Assembly (NCBI RefSeq): GCF_014652395.1 | Contig: NZ_BMYS01000016.1 | Span: 1-64,000, forward strand | DNA: 64,000 nucleotides | Direction: 5' to 3' | Source of the DNA: Advenella faeciporci | GTDB lineage: Bacteria; Pseudomonadota; Gammaproteobacteria; Burkholderiales; Burkholderiaceae_B | In this document: piece by piece, positions 56,033-64,000 of the stretch | Layout: every line of letters begins with the position of its first letter | Position numbering within the stretch: position 1 is the first letter of the stretch | Program-made: the position numbers and the translations under genes | Notes under the pieces: model-generated | Told to the model about the DNA's origin: nothing | Databases searched by the model: none | The model's input: the letters and a program-made list of their open reading frames with translations, nothing else

Positions 56033-56611
56033 ATGGCACATACGTTACCCGCTTTGCCGTATGCACTAGATGCACTGGCTCCACACATTTCCCAGGAAAC
56101 ACTCGAGTTTCACTACGGCAAACACCATCAGACATACGTTACCAACCTGAATAATTTAATTGCTGGTACCGAGTTTGAAAACGCAAGCCTTGAAGAAATC
56201 ATCAAGAAATCTTCAGGTGGTGTATTTAACAATGCGGCACAAGTCTGGAATCACACCTTCTACTGGAACAGCTTGTCTCCCAACGGTGGTGGTGAGCCAA
56301 CAGGTGCATTGCTGGAAGCCATCAATGCAAAATGGGGCAGTGTTGCCGCATTTAAAGAAGCCTTCAACAAATCTGCCGCAGGCAACTTTGGTTCAGGCTG
56401 GACATGGCTGGTTAAAAAAGAAGACGGCACACTGGATATCGTTAATACCAGTAACGCAGCAACTCCATTGACTGGTAACGATAAGCCCCTGCTTACCTGT
56501 GACGTATGGGAGCATGCCTACTATATCGACTACCGCAACGCACGTCCTAAATATCTGGAAACATTCTGGAATATTGTGAACTGGGAATTCGCGGCAGCCA
56601 ACCTGGCCTAA
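56033..56611 (+). CDS. sodB: Superoxide dismutase, iron type
   Basis: The 192-residue enzyme removes superoxide. Metal ligands are in [10 protein letters not shown] (first His near 27), NHTFYW and [10 protein letters not shown], with the iron-type markers [14 protein letters not shown] and QAAN-like ending FAAANLA. A strong ribosome site AGGAAGG precedes the ATG. It follows xseA by 35 bases and has a terminator. Confidence 0.94.
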   Translation: MAHTLPALPYALDALAPHISQETLEFHYGKHHQTYVTNLNNLIAGTEFENASLEEIIKKSSGGVFNNAAQVWNHTFYWNSLSPNGGGEPTGALLEAINAKWGSVAAFKEAFNKSAAGNFGSGWTWLVKKEDGTLDIVNTSNAATPLTGNDKPLLTCDVWEHAYYIDYRNARPKYLETFWNIVNWEFAAANLA

Positions 56612-56656
56612 ATCCCGCACAGCGATGAAAAACCGGCCATAAAGGCCGGTCAGGAG

Positions 56657-56697
56657 CCCCCGGCCATTGAAGTAACATAATGGCTGGGGGTTTTTAT
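56657..56697 (+). terminator. Terminator of sodB
   Basis: CCCCCGGCCATT pairs with AATGGCTGGGGG (one G-U) around ten bases, followed by TTTTT. A smaller hairpin, CCGGCC-ATAAA-GGCCGG, sits just before it. Confidence 0.85.
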
Positions 56698-56703
56698 ATA
56701 TAT

Positions 56704-57045
56704 TCAAAGACAGTCTTTGACCATTTGCGTGATTTGTGGGTCGGCGCCGGGTATGGCAAGGAGCCTGACCTTTGCCGTTAGCAGAACGCCGGTGTCTATA
56801 ATTGCCTGGGCGATATCGGCATCGGGGCCAGGAATCGTGACAAGATAAAAATCAGTGGTTTGTCTTTGGATTTTTGTGGCCGGGTACTGGGCTTTCCATG
56901 CGTTGTTAATGCAATGTGCTGCCTGGGCCGGTAATTTTCCGGAACTGTTGTTGATTTCAGTCGGTTTAAGGGGGTAAGGGTTGCTGGAGGAGGAGCAGGC
57001 ACTGATAAAAATGCCAGTCAATATAGCTGCATAAACCTTTTTCAT
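56704..57045 (-). CDS. Small lipoprotein
   Basis: The 113-residue protein has a lipoprotein signal peptide with lipobox ISAC (Cys at about 17), so it is likely acylated and anchored in the envelope. The mature part is Ser/Pro-rich at first, then a compact domain with two Cys residues (AAHCINNAW and the C-terminal DCL) that could pair. I do not recognise a named family; it is similar in style to small uncharacterised proteobacterial lipoproteins. It lies downstream of a DUF192 gene on the same strand. Confidence 0.8.
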   Translation of the reverse strand: MKKVYAAILTGIFISACSSSSNPYPLKPTEINNSSGKLPAQAAHCINNAWKAQYPATKIQRQTTDFYLVTIPGPDADIAQAIIDTGVLLTAKVRLLAIPGADPQITQMVKDCL

Positions 57046-57078
57046 GGGCGTCCTTAATGCTAGGCAAAAAACGGGGTA

Positions 57079-57558
57079 TTAATGGGGCAAGAACCGTATG
57101 ATATCCTGTTCCTTGACATTGTTGTCCCTGAACCAGTGCTGGTTCATTTCCAGCGCGTACTTTGCCGGGGCTGATGAGCAGTAAGTGTCATCGCGCAGTG
57201 GCAGCATCTCATGAAAGTTCAGGATTCTTCCCTGCTCATCCATAAAAGCAATGGCCAGCGGAATATAGGTGTTGCGCATCCAGAAGCACAGAGGCTGGCT
57301 TTCTTCGAAGACAAACAGCATGCCGTGATTGGTTGGCATTTGCCGGCGAAACATCAAGCCTTTCATGCGTGTTTCGTGTGTATCGGCGATTTCAGCGGTA
57401 ATGTTGATGTTATTGATGGAAAGGCTGCGTGTTTTCAGGGGTGCTGTGTTTTCAGCACGACTGGATGACATGCACAGCAGAAAAACGCATAGAGCGAGAA
57501 TGATGAAAAAAAAAGGCCCAATGGGACATTGCTGCCCCATTAACTTGATGCGTTGCAT
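57079..57558 (-). CDS. DUF192 family protein
   Basis: The 159-residue protein has a hydrophobic N-terminal segment (about 14-32) ending SSSRA, which suggests export. The DUF192 domain follows: ADTHETRMKGLMFRRQMPTNHGMLFVF, CFWMRNTYIPLAIAFMDEQGRI, and a C-terminal ALEMNQHWF. The family has a compact beta fold and no agreed function. Confidence 0.87.
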   Translation of the reverse strand: MQRIKLMGQQCPIGPFFFIILALCVFLLCMSSSRAENTAPLKTRSLSINNINITAEIADTHETRMKGLMFRRQMPTNHGMLFVFEESQPLCFWMRNTYIPLAIAFMDEQGRILNFHEMLPLRDDTYCSSAPAKYALEMNQHWFRDNNVKEQDIIRFLPH

Positions 57559-57571
57559 TATGCTTGTCCAG

Positions 57572-57817
57572 TCAGGCTTCAGTAATACTTAATGCCTGTT
57601 TGCCTTTTGGACCCTGGGCAATTTCAAAGGAAACTTTTTGGCCTTCTTTAAGGGTTTTAAATCCATTCATTTGAATGGATGAAAAATGGGCAAAGAGATC
57701 TTCTCCACCGCCGTCTGGGGTAATGAACCCGAAACCTTTGGCATCATTGAACCACTTGACGGTTCCTGTTTGTTTTTGTCCGTCGACGTGAACGTTTGAT
57801 TCGGTTGTTTCTGACAT
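57572..57817 (-). CDS. Cold-shock protein
   Basis: The 81-residue protein has a CspA-type OB fold with both RNA-binding motifs, KGFGFI and DLFAHFS, and [12 protein letters not shown]. It begins [13 protein letters not shown], a somewhat extended start. The start is ten codons inside the open frame, where the family similarity begins. Its 5' leader has an inverted repeat GGATAAAGG...CCTTATCC (57852-57892). Confidence 0.9.
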   Translation of the reverse strand: MSETTESNVHVDGQKQTGTVKWFNDAKGFGFITPDGGGEDLFAHFSSIQMNGFKTLKEGQKVSFEIAQGPKGKQALSITEA

Positions 57818-58080
57818 ATGCACTGCCTTTGAATAAAAATGAAACATAATCGGATAAAGGTGTGTCCTAATAATAAAGGAATAACCTTATCCTTTGTACA
57901 CTAAAACCCAGGTTGGCGAACCATTTGCGCTAAAGTGTATCTAAATGATGCGTTTAAAGCACCGGCTCGTCAATAGTGGAAATTACCGATTAAGTCCGTT
58001 ATTTGTATATAAGTGAAATAACAGGCAGAATCATGCTTACAATGTAAATTTATTTGTACATGTTTTTTCAAGAGTGGATA

Positions 58081-58389
58081 ATGGGGCAACAATCTGGACT
58101 TGTGACCGAGAAGCAAAAGGCAAAACTCGCGCCACCACCTTTTTATCAGGTGTTATTGCTTAATGATGATTACACGCCAATGGATTTTGTCGTTGTGGTT
58201 TTACAAAAATTTTTTGCAAAATCTGAAGAAGATGCTACTTTGATCATGTTGAAAGTGCATCATGAAGGAAAAGCGGTTTGCGGTGTTTATCCCAAAGATG
58301 TTGCGGCAACCAAAGTGGCCATGGTGGCCCAGTATGCCCGTTCCAACCAGCACCCTTTGCAGTGCATAATGGAACCTCTCGAGACATAA
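58081..58389 (+). CDS. clpS: ClpA adaptor protein
   Basis: The 102-residue adaptor delivers N-end-rule substrates to ClpAP. It has the [24 protein letters not shown] signature and [16 protein letters not shown], with the substrate-pocket residues. The ATG with GGATA upstream is preferred over an ATG nine codons earlier. It is followed by clpA after 52 bases. Confidence 0.94.
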   Translation: MGQQSGLVTEKQKAKLAPPPFYQVLLLNDDYTPMDFVVVVLQKFFAKSEEDATLIMLKVHHEGKAVCGVYPKDVAATKVAMVAQYARSNQHPLQCIMEPLET

Positions 58390-58441
58390 TGGGTCTACAG
58401 CAGGTAATGTTTGGCAGTTTAAGGAAGTATCGGAGGATGAT

Positions 58442-60742
58442 GTGATTTCTCAAGAATTGGAAGTAAGCTTACATATGGCATTTGTTGATGCCAGATCATC
58501 ACGTCACGAGTTCATTACGGTTGAGCATTTATTGCTTGCCCTGCTGGACAATGCCGCAGCACTTGACGTGCTCAAGGCCTGTGATGCCGATATTGAATCC
58601 TTGCGTGGCAAACTGCGTAAATTTGTTAATGAAAATACGCCTGTCGTACCCGGCGATGAAGAGGTTGACACCCAGCCTACCTTGGGTTTCCAACGGGTGA
58701 TCCAGCGTGCGATCATGCACGTGTCATCAAACGGCAGTAACAAGAAGCCCACCACAGGTGCCAATGTGCTGGTGGCCATATTCAGTGAAAAAGACTCTCA
58801 TGCGGTTTTCTTCTTGCAGGAAGAAAACATTACCCGCCTTGATGTGGTTAACTATATTTCGCATGGCATATCCAAATTGCCACCACCCAAGGAAGAGCGC
58901 CACGAAGAGTCAGTGGCAAGTTCGCGCGAACCCAGCGATTTTGATAAGTCTCCGTTGGCGTTGTATGCGCAAGACCTGAATGCCAATGCGCAGGAAGGCA
59001 AAATAGATCCGCTTATCGGGCGTGACCCGGAAATTGAACGGGTCATCCAGATTTTATGCCGTCGCCGCAAGAATAACCCCTTGCTGGTGGGTGAAGCCGG
59101 TGTTGGCAAAACCGCCATTGCCGAAGGCCTGGCATTAAGAATTGAAAACAGCGAAGTTCCGGAGATTCTTTCATCTGCACGGGTTTATGCGCTTGATATG
59201 GGGGCATTGCTGGCGGGCACCAAATACCGCGGAGACTTTGAGCAACGCCTGAAAGCGGTTCTCAAACAACTTGAAGAACACGAAAATGCCGTACTTTTCA
59301 TCGATGAGATTCATACGCTCATCGGTGCCGGATCGGCCTCTGGTGGAACGATGGATGCATCCAACCTGCTAAAACCGGCTTTGTCTTCAGGTAAATTGCG
59401 TTGCATGGGTGCAACAACCTATAAAGAATATCGGGGTATTTTTGAAAAAGACCACGCCTTGTCACGCCGTTTTCAGAAAGTTGATGTCGCTGAGCCTAGC
59501 GTAGAGCAAACCATCCAGATTTTGCGTGGCCTGAAGTCCAAGTTTGAAGAGCACCATGGGGTGCGCTATTCATCTGCTGCGTTGGTTGCCGCTGCTGAAT
59601 TGTCAGCCCGTCATATCAATGACCGGCATTTGCCGGACAAGGCTATTGATGTCATTGACGAAGCAGGGGCAGCACAAAGATTACTGCCCAAATCACGGCA
59701 GAAAAAAGTGATTGGCAAGGCAGAGGTTGAGGCTATTGTTGCAAAAATGGCGCGTATTCCACCGCAAAGTGTTTCTACCGATGACCGGAACAAGCTTGCC
59801 ACGCTAGAGCGGGATTTGAAAACCGTGGTGTTTGGGCAAAACGATGCCATTACCGCCTTGGCCGCAGCCATTAAAATGTCGCGTTCCGGTTTGGGTAAAC
59901 CCGACAAACCCATTGGTTCGTTCCTGTTTTCCGGCCCTACCGGGGTTGGTAAAACAGAAGTGGCAAGGCAGCTGGCCTTTACGCTGGGGGTCGAGCTGGT
60001 TCGTTTTGACATGTCCGAGTACATGGAACGTCATGCGGTTTCCCGCCTCATTGGTGCGCCACCCGGTTATGTCGGCTTTGACCAAGGGGGTCTTTTAACC
60101 GAAGCCATCACTAAACAGCCGCATTGTGTATTGCTGCTTGATGAAATAGAAAAAGCGCATCCGGATATTTTCAATATCCTGCTGCAGGTCATGGACCACG
60201 GTACCTTAACCGATAACAACGGTCGCAAGGCTGATTTCAGGAATGTCATTCTTATCATGACCACCAATGCGGGTGCTGAAATGCTTAACAAGCCCACAAT
60301 CGGGTTTGCCGCTTCGCGCCAGGCAGGGGATGAAATGGCTGAAATAAAGCGGCTCTTCACCCCGGAATTCCGTAACCGTCTTGATGCTATTATTCCTTTT
60401 GCGGCGCTCAATAAAGAAGTTATTTTGCGTGTTGTGGATAAATTCCTGATTGAGCTTGAAGAACAGCTGCATGCGAAACGGGTGGAAGTGACTTTTACCG
60501 ATGAGCTGCGTGCTTATCTGGCCGATAAAGGCTTTGATCCGCTCATGGGTGCAAGGCCCATGCAGCGGCTTATCCAGGATGTCATTCGTCGGGCGCTGGC
60601 CGACGAGTTGCTGTTTGGCAAGCTTGCCAACGGCGGGGCTGTACGCGTTGACATCAAGGATGAACAGGTTTCCCTGTTTTTTGAAGAGCCAGGCTCAAAA
60701 GCCGATGACCACGAACATAAGGAAGAGGTGCTTGTTTCCTGA
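58442..60742 (+). CDS. clpA: ATP-dependent Clp protease, ATP-binding subunit
   Basis: The 766-residue unfoldase feeds ClpP. It has an N-terminal Clp domain, AAA+ domain 1 with Walker A GEAGVGKT and FIDEIHTL, and AAA+ domain 2 with [12 protein letters not shown] and [14 protein letters not shown]. It lacks the long middle coiled-coil domain of ClpB. The start is GTG, preceded by GGAGG. The stop TGA overlaps the pqiA ATG by one base. Confidence 0.95.
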   Translation: MISQELEVSLHMAFVDARSSRHEFITVEHLLLALLDNAAALDVLKACDADIESLRGKLRKFVNENTPVVPGDEEVDTQPTLGFQRVIQRAIMHVSSNGSNKKPTTGANVLVAIFSEKDSHAVFFLQEENITRLDVVNYISHGISKLPPPKEERHEESVASSREPSDFDKSPLALYAQDLNANAQEGKIDPLIGRDPEIERVIQILCRRRKNNPLLVGEAGVGKTAIAEGLALRIENSEVPEILSSARVYALDMGALLAGTKYRGDFEQRLKAVLKQLEEHENAVLFIDEIHTLIGAGSASGGTMDASNLLKPALSSGKLRCMGATTYKEYRGIFEKDHALSRRFQKVDVAEPSVEQTIQILRGLKSKFEEHHGVRYSSAALVAAAELSARHINDRHLPDKAIDVIDEAGAAQRLLPKSRQKKVIGKAEVEAIVAKMARIPPQSVSTDDRNKLATLERDLKTVVFGQNDAITALAAAIKMSRSGLGKPDKPIGSFLFSGPTGVGKTEVARQLAFTLGVELVRFDMSEYMERHAVSRLIGAPPGYVGFDQGGLLTEAITKQPHCVLLLDEIEKAHPDIFNILLQVMDHGTLTDNNGRKADFRNVILIMTTNAGAEMLNKPTIGFAASRQAGDEMAEIKRLFTPEFRNRLDAIIPFAALNKEVILRVVDKFLIELEEQLHAKRVEVTFTDELRAYLADKGFDPLMGARPMQRLIQDVIRRALADELLFGKLANGGAVRVDIKDEQVSLFFEEPGSKADDHEHKEEVLVS

Positions 60743-62022
60743 TGCAGGGTGCGGCAATCAGGCTGGCATGCCATCACTGTGGACAGCTTCATGTAAAACC
60801 GCAGCTCCATGAGCGCCAACGCGCCTCATGTGTACGCTGCGGTACTGTTTTGCTTCAAAAGGGAAGGCTCAATGTCAGTGCCTGGTTGGCCTTGTCGGTG
60901 GCGGCATTATGGGTTTTTCTTATTGCCAATCTTATGCCGGTTGCCACGCTTTCCTCAGCCGGTATGTCTCGCAGCGCTACATTTCTTCAATCTATCCAGG
61001 TGACCTGGGGGCAGGGTTTTCCTCTGGTTGCCACCATGTGTTTAATGGTGGGCTTTGCGGTTCCGCTTTTGCAATTAAGCCTGCTAACGTGGATTCTGTC
61101 TTTTCTGTATAAGAAGAAATATCCGCCAGGTTTGCGCACTTTTTCCCGTCTGAGCTGGTTGTGCAAACCTTGGTCCATGATCCCGGTTTTCATGCTGGGT
61201 GTGCTGGTGGCTGTGGTCAAGTTGGCAGATATGGCGTCACTTGATCCTGATGCCGGTTTGTGGGCATTTGCCGTACTGACCTTTTTGCTGACTTTTCTTA
61301 ATAAACTCAATTCCCGTAAAATCTGGCAACTGGCACAAGAGCAAGGAGTCGCCAATGATTTGCCGGTTAAACCGCAAGCCGGGCAATACGTGCTTGCCTG
61401 TGAGGTTTGTTCACAGCTGACCTTAAGCCAACAGGAAACAGGGCGTTGTGTTCGCTGCAATGCCAGCGTGCATTACCGTAAACCCAAACATAAATCCCGA
61501 ACCCTGGCCCTGCTTGCAGCGGCCATCGTGTTTTATGTCCCGGCCAACCTGTATCCGATTATGGTCATTGATACTTTGCTGGGCTCCAGCCGGCATACTA
61601 TTTTGGGTGGCGTGTTGCAACTTTGGGAATTGGGTTCGTGGGATTTGGCTTTAATTGTTTTTGTGGCCAGCGTGGTAGTACCCATTAGCAAAATCGTTAT
61701 TATGCTGGTTTTATATATTAATGATAAATCTGGCAACCATGCCATTCAGCAACAGCATACCCGCCTTTACCAGGTGGTTGAGTATATTGGGCAATGGTCC
61801 ATGCTGGATGTTTTTGTGGTGATATTGCTGGCAGCTCTGGCCAGTTTTGGCAGCCTGATGAGTGTCATGCCCGGGCAGGGCGCTTCTGCCTTTGGCCTGG
61901 TGGTTGTTTTTACAATGCTGGCTGCACAAAGTTTTGACATCCGGGAAGGGTGGGACTGCGTTGATGATGGAATTGAAAAAGAAGATTTTGAGCCAGTAGA
62001 GACCGCACCCACATTTCAATGA
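60742..62022 (+). CDS. pqiA: Paraquat-inducible protein A (PqiA/YebS type)
   Basis: The 426-residue inner-membrane protein has two repeated halves, each with a CxxC zinc-ribbon-like site (CHHC...CVRC and CEVC...CVRC) followed by four membrane helices. With PqiB and PqiC it forms a phospholipid-linked transport system across the envelope. Its ATG overlaps the clpA stop (TGATG), so it is translationally linked to clpA. Confidence 0.9.
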   Translation: MQGAAIRLACHHCGQLHVKPQLHERQRASCVRCGTVLLQKGRLNVSAWLALSVAALWVFLIANLMPVATLSSAGMSRSATFLQSIQVTWGQGFPLVATMCLMVGFAVPLLQLSLLTWILSFLYKKKYPPGLRTFSRLSWLCKPWSMIPVFMLGVLVAVVKLADMASLDPDAGLWAFAVLTFLLTFLNKLNSRKIWQLAQEQGVANDLPVKPQAGQYVLACEVCSQLTLSQQETGRCVRCNASVHYRKPKHKSRTLALLAAAIVFYVPANLYPIMVIDTLLGSSRHTILGGVLQLWELGSWDLALIVFVASVVVPISKIVIMLVLYINDKSGNHAIQQQHTRLYQVVEYIGQWSMLDVFVVILLAALASFGSLMSVMPGQGASAFGLVVVFTMLAAQSFDIREGWDCVDDGIEKEDFEPVETAPTFQ

Positions 62023-62081
62023 GGCATTGCCTTTGAAGTACCTGCTCTATTCATGGCGTTAATTTATGTGGAAAACAAAAA

Positions 62082-63812
62082 ATGTCTGAATCTGAAGACA
62101 AGCGATCACACCCCCGGGAAATGAAGGACTCATCGGTGACAGATAACTCATCAGAGGTAAAACCACCGATCGTCAAAGAGCCGGTAATCAGTCAAAAAAA
62201 AGGGAAAAACATCTCATGGATATGGCTGGTTCCCTTTATTGCGGCCATTGTGGGCATCTCATTACTGGTCCGCGATTACATGGATCAGGGACCGGAAGCC
62301 AGCATCATATTCAAAACAGCTGAAGGGCTTGAGGTTGGAAAAACACAGGTTCGCTACAAGGATGTGGTGATCGGGCATGTGAATAAAATTGGTCTCACTC
62401 CGGACAGAAACGAAGTAGAGGTCAATGTCAGTCTTTCCAATGAAAGTGAATTTCTGATGCAGAAAGGAACCCGTTTCTGGGTGGTCAAGCCTCGCCTTGG
62501 CGTGAGTGGGGTCTCGGGACTGGGAACCTTGGTGTCAGGTTCATATATTGGTGTTGATGTACCTGATGACAAGACGGAAGAGCCGGTTTATACCGATGAG
62601 TTTATTGGCCTGGAGCACCCACCTGAGATTTCCAGCAATCGTCCTGGTAAAAAATTTGTGTTGAATGCTGTTAACCTGGGGTCTTTGGATATCGGTTCAC
62701 CGGTCTATTATCGACGTATTCCAGTGGGGCAGGTCATCAATTACCAACTTGCCAAAGATGGGCATGCCGTTAACATACTTATTTTTATTGACTCTCCCTA
62801 TGACCAGTTTGTCACTGAAAACAGCCGTTTCTGGAATGCCAGTGGCCTGGATTTTTCCTTGGGTGCCAACGGCCTGAATTTTAAAACCCAATCCGTGGTT
62901 TCGTTGTTAAGTGGTGGGGTTGCCTTTGCCGATCCCCCACTCAGACATGGACAACAAAGCAATCTGGCCCAGGCAAACTCTGTGTTTTTGCTGGAAGCCA
63001 CCGAGCAACGGGCCATGTCTGATCCGTATGGGCAAGCCTATCCGGTTCGTATGAAATTCAGCAATTCGGTACGTGGTCTGCAGGCAGGGGCACCGCTTGA
63101 CTTCAAAGGCATCAATTTGGGAGAGGTGCGGGCTATTAGTCTTGAGTATGATGCCAGGAGCAAGGAAAGTTTTGCGGTGGTGGATGCGATTGTTTATGAA
63201 AACCGGCTGGGTGTTGTGCTAAACAGCAAGGCATCGTCTGGTGACCGGGTTAAAGAAGTGGGCGTTGATGAAATAAAAGATTTTTTTGCCAGTGGTTTAA
63301 GGGGGCAATTGCGTTTTGCCAATATTTTTACCGGCCAACTGTATGTCGCGTTGGATCATTTTCCTGATGAGCCACCTTTGCCAGCGCCTGATTTGTCGCA
63401 AGACCCGTTCATCATTCCAACGGTAGGCGGCAGTTTTGATCAAATTCAGGATAACCTGAATCAGATTATCCGCAAGCTCAAGGATCTTCCCCTGGATTCA
63501 ATGGGCCAATCACTGGACAGTGCCTTGCAAGGGGTAGCCAAACTGGTTGGCAGCCTGGACAGCAAAACCCTGCCTGAAATGAATAAAACCCTGCGTCAGG
63601 CAACCCGCTCACTGAACGGGGCTGATAAACTGGTTAACAGCCTGGATGATACCGTGAGTCAGGATGGTGCGTTAATGTCCGAGGTGCGTACCATGCTCAG
63701 GGAGCTGACGCGTACCATGAGCTCGTTTCGTGCAATCAGTGACTTTTTGCAGACAGAGCCCTCTTCGGTCATCAGGGGTAGGCAGAAAGATCAAATACCA
63801 TTTATGGAATAG
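62082..63812 (+). CDS. pqiB: MCE-domain protein PqiB
   Basis: The 576-residue protein has one N-terminal membrane anchor (ISWIWLVPFIAAIVG) and repeated MCE domains. The first is EASIIFKTAEGLEVGKTQVRYKDVVIGHV; similar segments start near LDIGSPVYYRRIPVGQV and LQAGAPLDFKGINLGEV. A long helical C-terminal region follows. In E. coli it forms a tube between the inner and outer membranes for lipid transfer. It follows pqiA by 59 bases. Confidence 0.92.
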   Translation: MSESEDKRSHPREMKDSSVTDNSSEVKPPIVKEPVISQKKGKNISWIWLVPFIAAIVGISLLVRDYMDQGPEASIIFKTAEGLEVGKTQVRYKDVVIGHVNKIGLTPDRNEVEVNVSLSNESEFLMQKGTRFWVVKPRLGVSGVSGLGTLVSGSYIGVDVPDDKTEEPVYTDEFIGLEHPPEISSNRPGKKFVLNAVNLGSLDIGSPVYYRRIPVGQVINYQLAKDGHAVNILIFIDSPYDQFVTENSRFWNASGLDFSLGANGLNFKTQSVVSLLSGGVAFADPPLRHGQQSNLAQANSVFLLEATEQRAMSDPYGQAYPVRMKFSNSVRGLQAGAPLDFKGINLGEVRAISLEYDARSKESFAVVDAIVYENRLGVVLNSKASSGDRVKEVGVDEIKDFFASGLRGQLRFANIFTGQLYVALDHFPDEPPLPAPDLSQDPFIIPTVGGSFDQIQDNLNQIIRKLKDLPLDSMGQSLDSALQGVAKLVGSLDSKTLPEMNKTLRQATRSLNGADKLVNSLDDTVSQDGALMSEVRTMLRELTRTMSSFRAISDFLQTEPSSVIRGRQKDQIPFME

Positions 63813-63827
63813 TTCAACATCAAACTT

Positions 63828-64000
63828 ATGCAACAACATCTCGTTATTTTGAAAAGATTGGCCGGTTTACTGGGGACAGGGGCAGTGCTAAGTTTAATGG
63901 CTGGTTGCGCTTCGGCACCGGCCGTCAAATATTATTCATTGCAGCCGCAGACGCAGTCGGCGACCGTCATGGGCAATGCGCCATTCGGTGTGCAAATTTC
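63828..64000 (+). CDS. pqiC: PqiC-like lipoprotein, 5' part (cut by window end)
   Basis: The first 57 codons encode a lipoprotein signal with lipobox MAGC (Cys at about 25), then SAPAVKYYSLQP, the start typical of the ABC-type transport auxiliary lipoproteins (DUF330) that sit on the outer membrane end of the PqiB tube. It begins 15 bases after pqiB. The rest is outside the window. Confidence 0.85.
   Translation, partial: MQQHLVILKRLAGLLGTGAVLSLMAGCASAPAVKYYSLQPQTQSATVMGNAPFGVQI

Overview
The window is chromosomal DNA of a betaproteobacterium. Gene content and protein style (RNase R-RlmB pair, DUF3579, DUF455, MurJ-S20 order, LpxK-Trm112-KdsB-Adk order) fit Burkholderiales. The moderate, fairly AT-rich composition suggests a low-GC member of Alcaligenaceae; this placement is inferred from sequence style, not from a search. 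No prophage, insertion sequence, CRISPR array or plasmid gene was seen, and nearly all genes are recognisable housekeeping or metabolic genes.

Layout. The window opens at the tail of an rRNA operon (last bases of 23S, then 5S at 206-320 and a strong terminator). Next is a phosphonate island (485-5054): a GntR/FCD regulator divergent from a PhnDCE-type importer and phosphonoacetate hydrolase PhnA, with a near-perfect palindrome between them. From 5.3 to 14.8 kb lie a small methyltransferase, two small proteins of unknown role, a copper module (CopA ATPase with a MerR-type promoter, then CueR), D-amino-acid dehydrogenase, a DUF455 ferritin-like protein, a 2-hydroxyacid dehydrogenase and a GMC oxidoreductase. 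From 15 to 23 kb is assimilatory sulfur metabolism: cysH-cysD-cysN, an array of intergenic repeats, a lone cysA, a peptide-type ABC exporter/importer, SirB2 and a TSUP anion permease. Then come rnr-rlmB, a PLP-dependent sulfhydrylase and HU.

From 28.2 to 36.1 kb is a dense molybdenum island: moaA, mogA, moaC, modABC, fdhD, then on the other strand moaD-moaE-mobA-moeA. Together these cover GTP to molybdopterin, molybdate uptake, metal insertion, nucleotide attachment and sulfuration for formate dehydrogenase, yet no molybdoenzyme is encoded in the window. A tRNA-Val(TAC) follows, then a small unknown gene, a candidate 36-residue peptide gene, sbcDC, ogt, and a two-component system whose kinase overlaps the potassium transporter gene kup. 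The rest is argG, argF, a DUF3579 gene, rpsT, murJ, the lpxK-Trm112-kdsB-adk-SDR operon, xseA, sodB, small envelope and stress genes, and clpS-clpA running directly into pqiABC, the last gene cut by the window end.

The more interesting signals are regulatory and structural, not a clearly new multi-gene system: the phosphonoacetate operon with its candidate GntR operator, a 41-bp tandem/palindromic intergenic repeat family at two loci, the kinase-regulator-Kup unit with a kinase that has almost no periplasmic sensor, a ModC without its regulatory domain, and a small-protein gene with a strong ribosome site. I found no convincing evidence for a wholly undescribed system.
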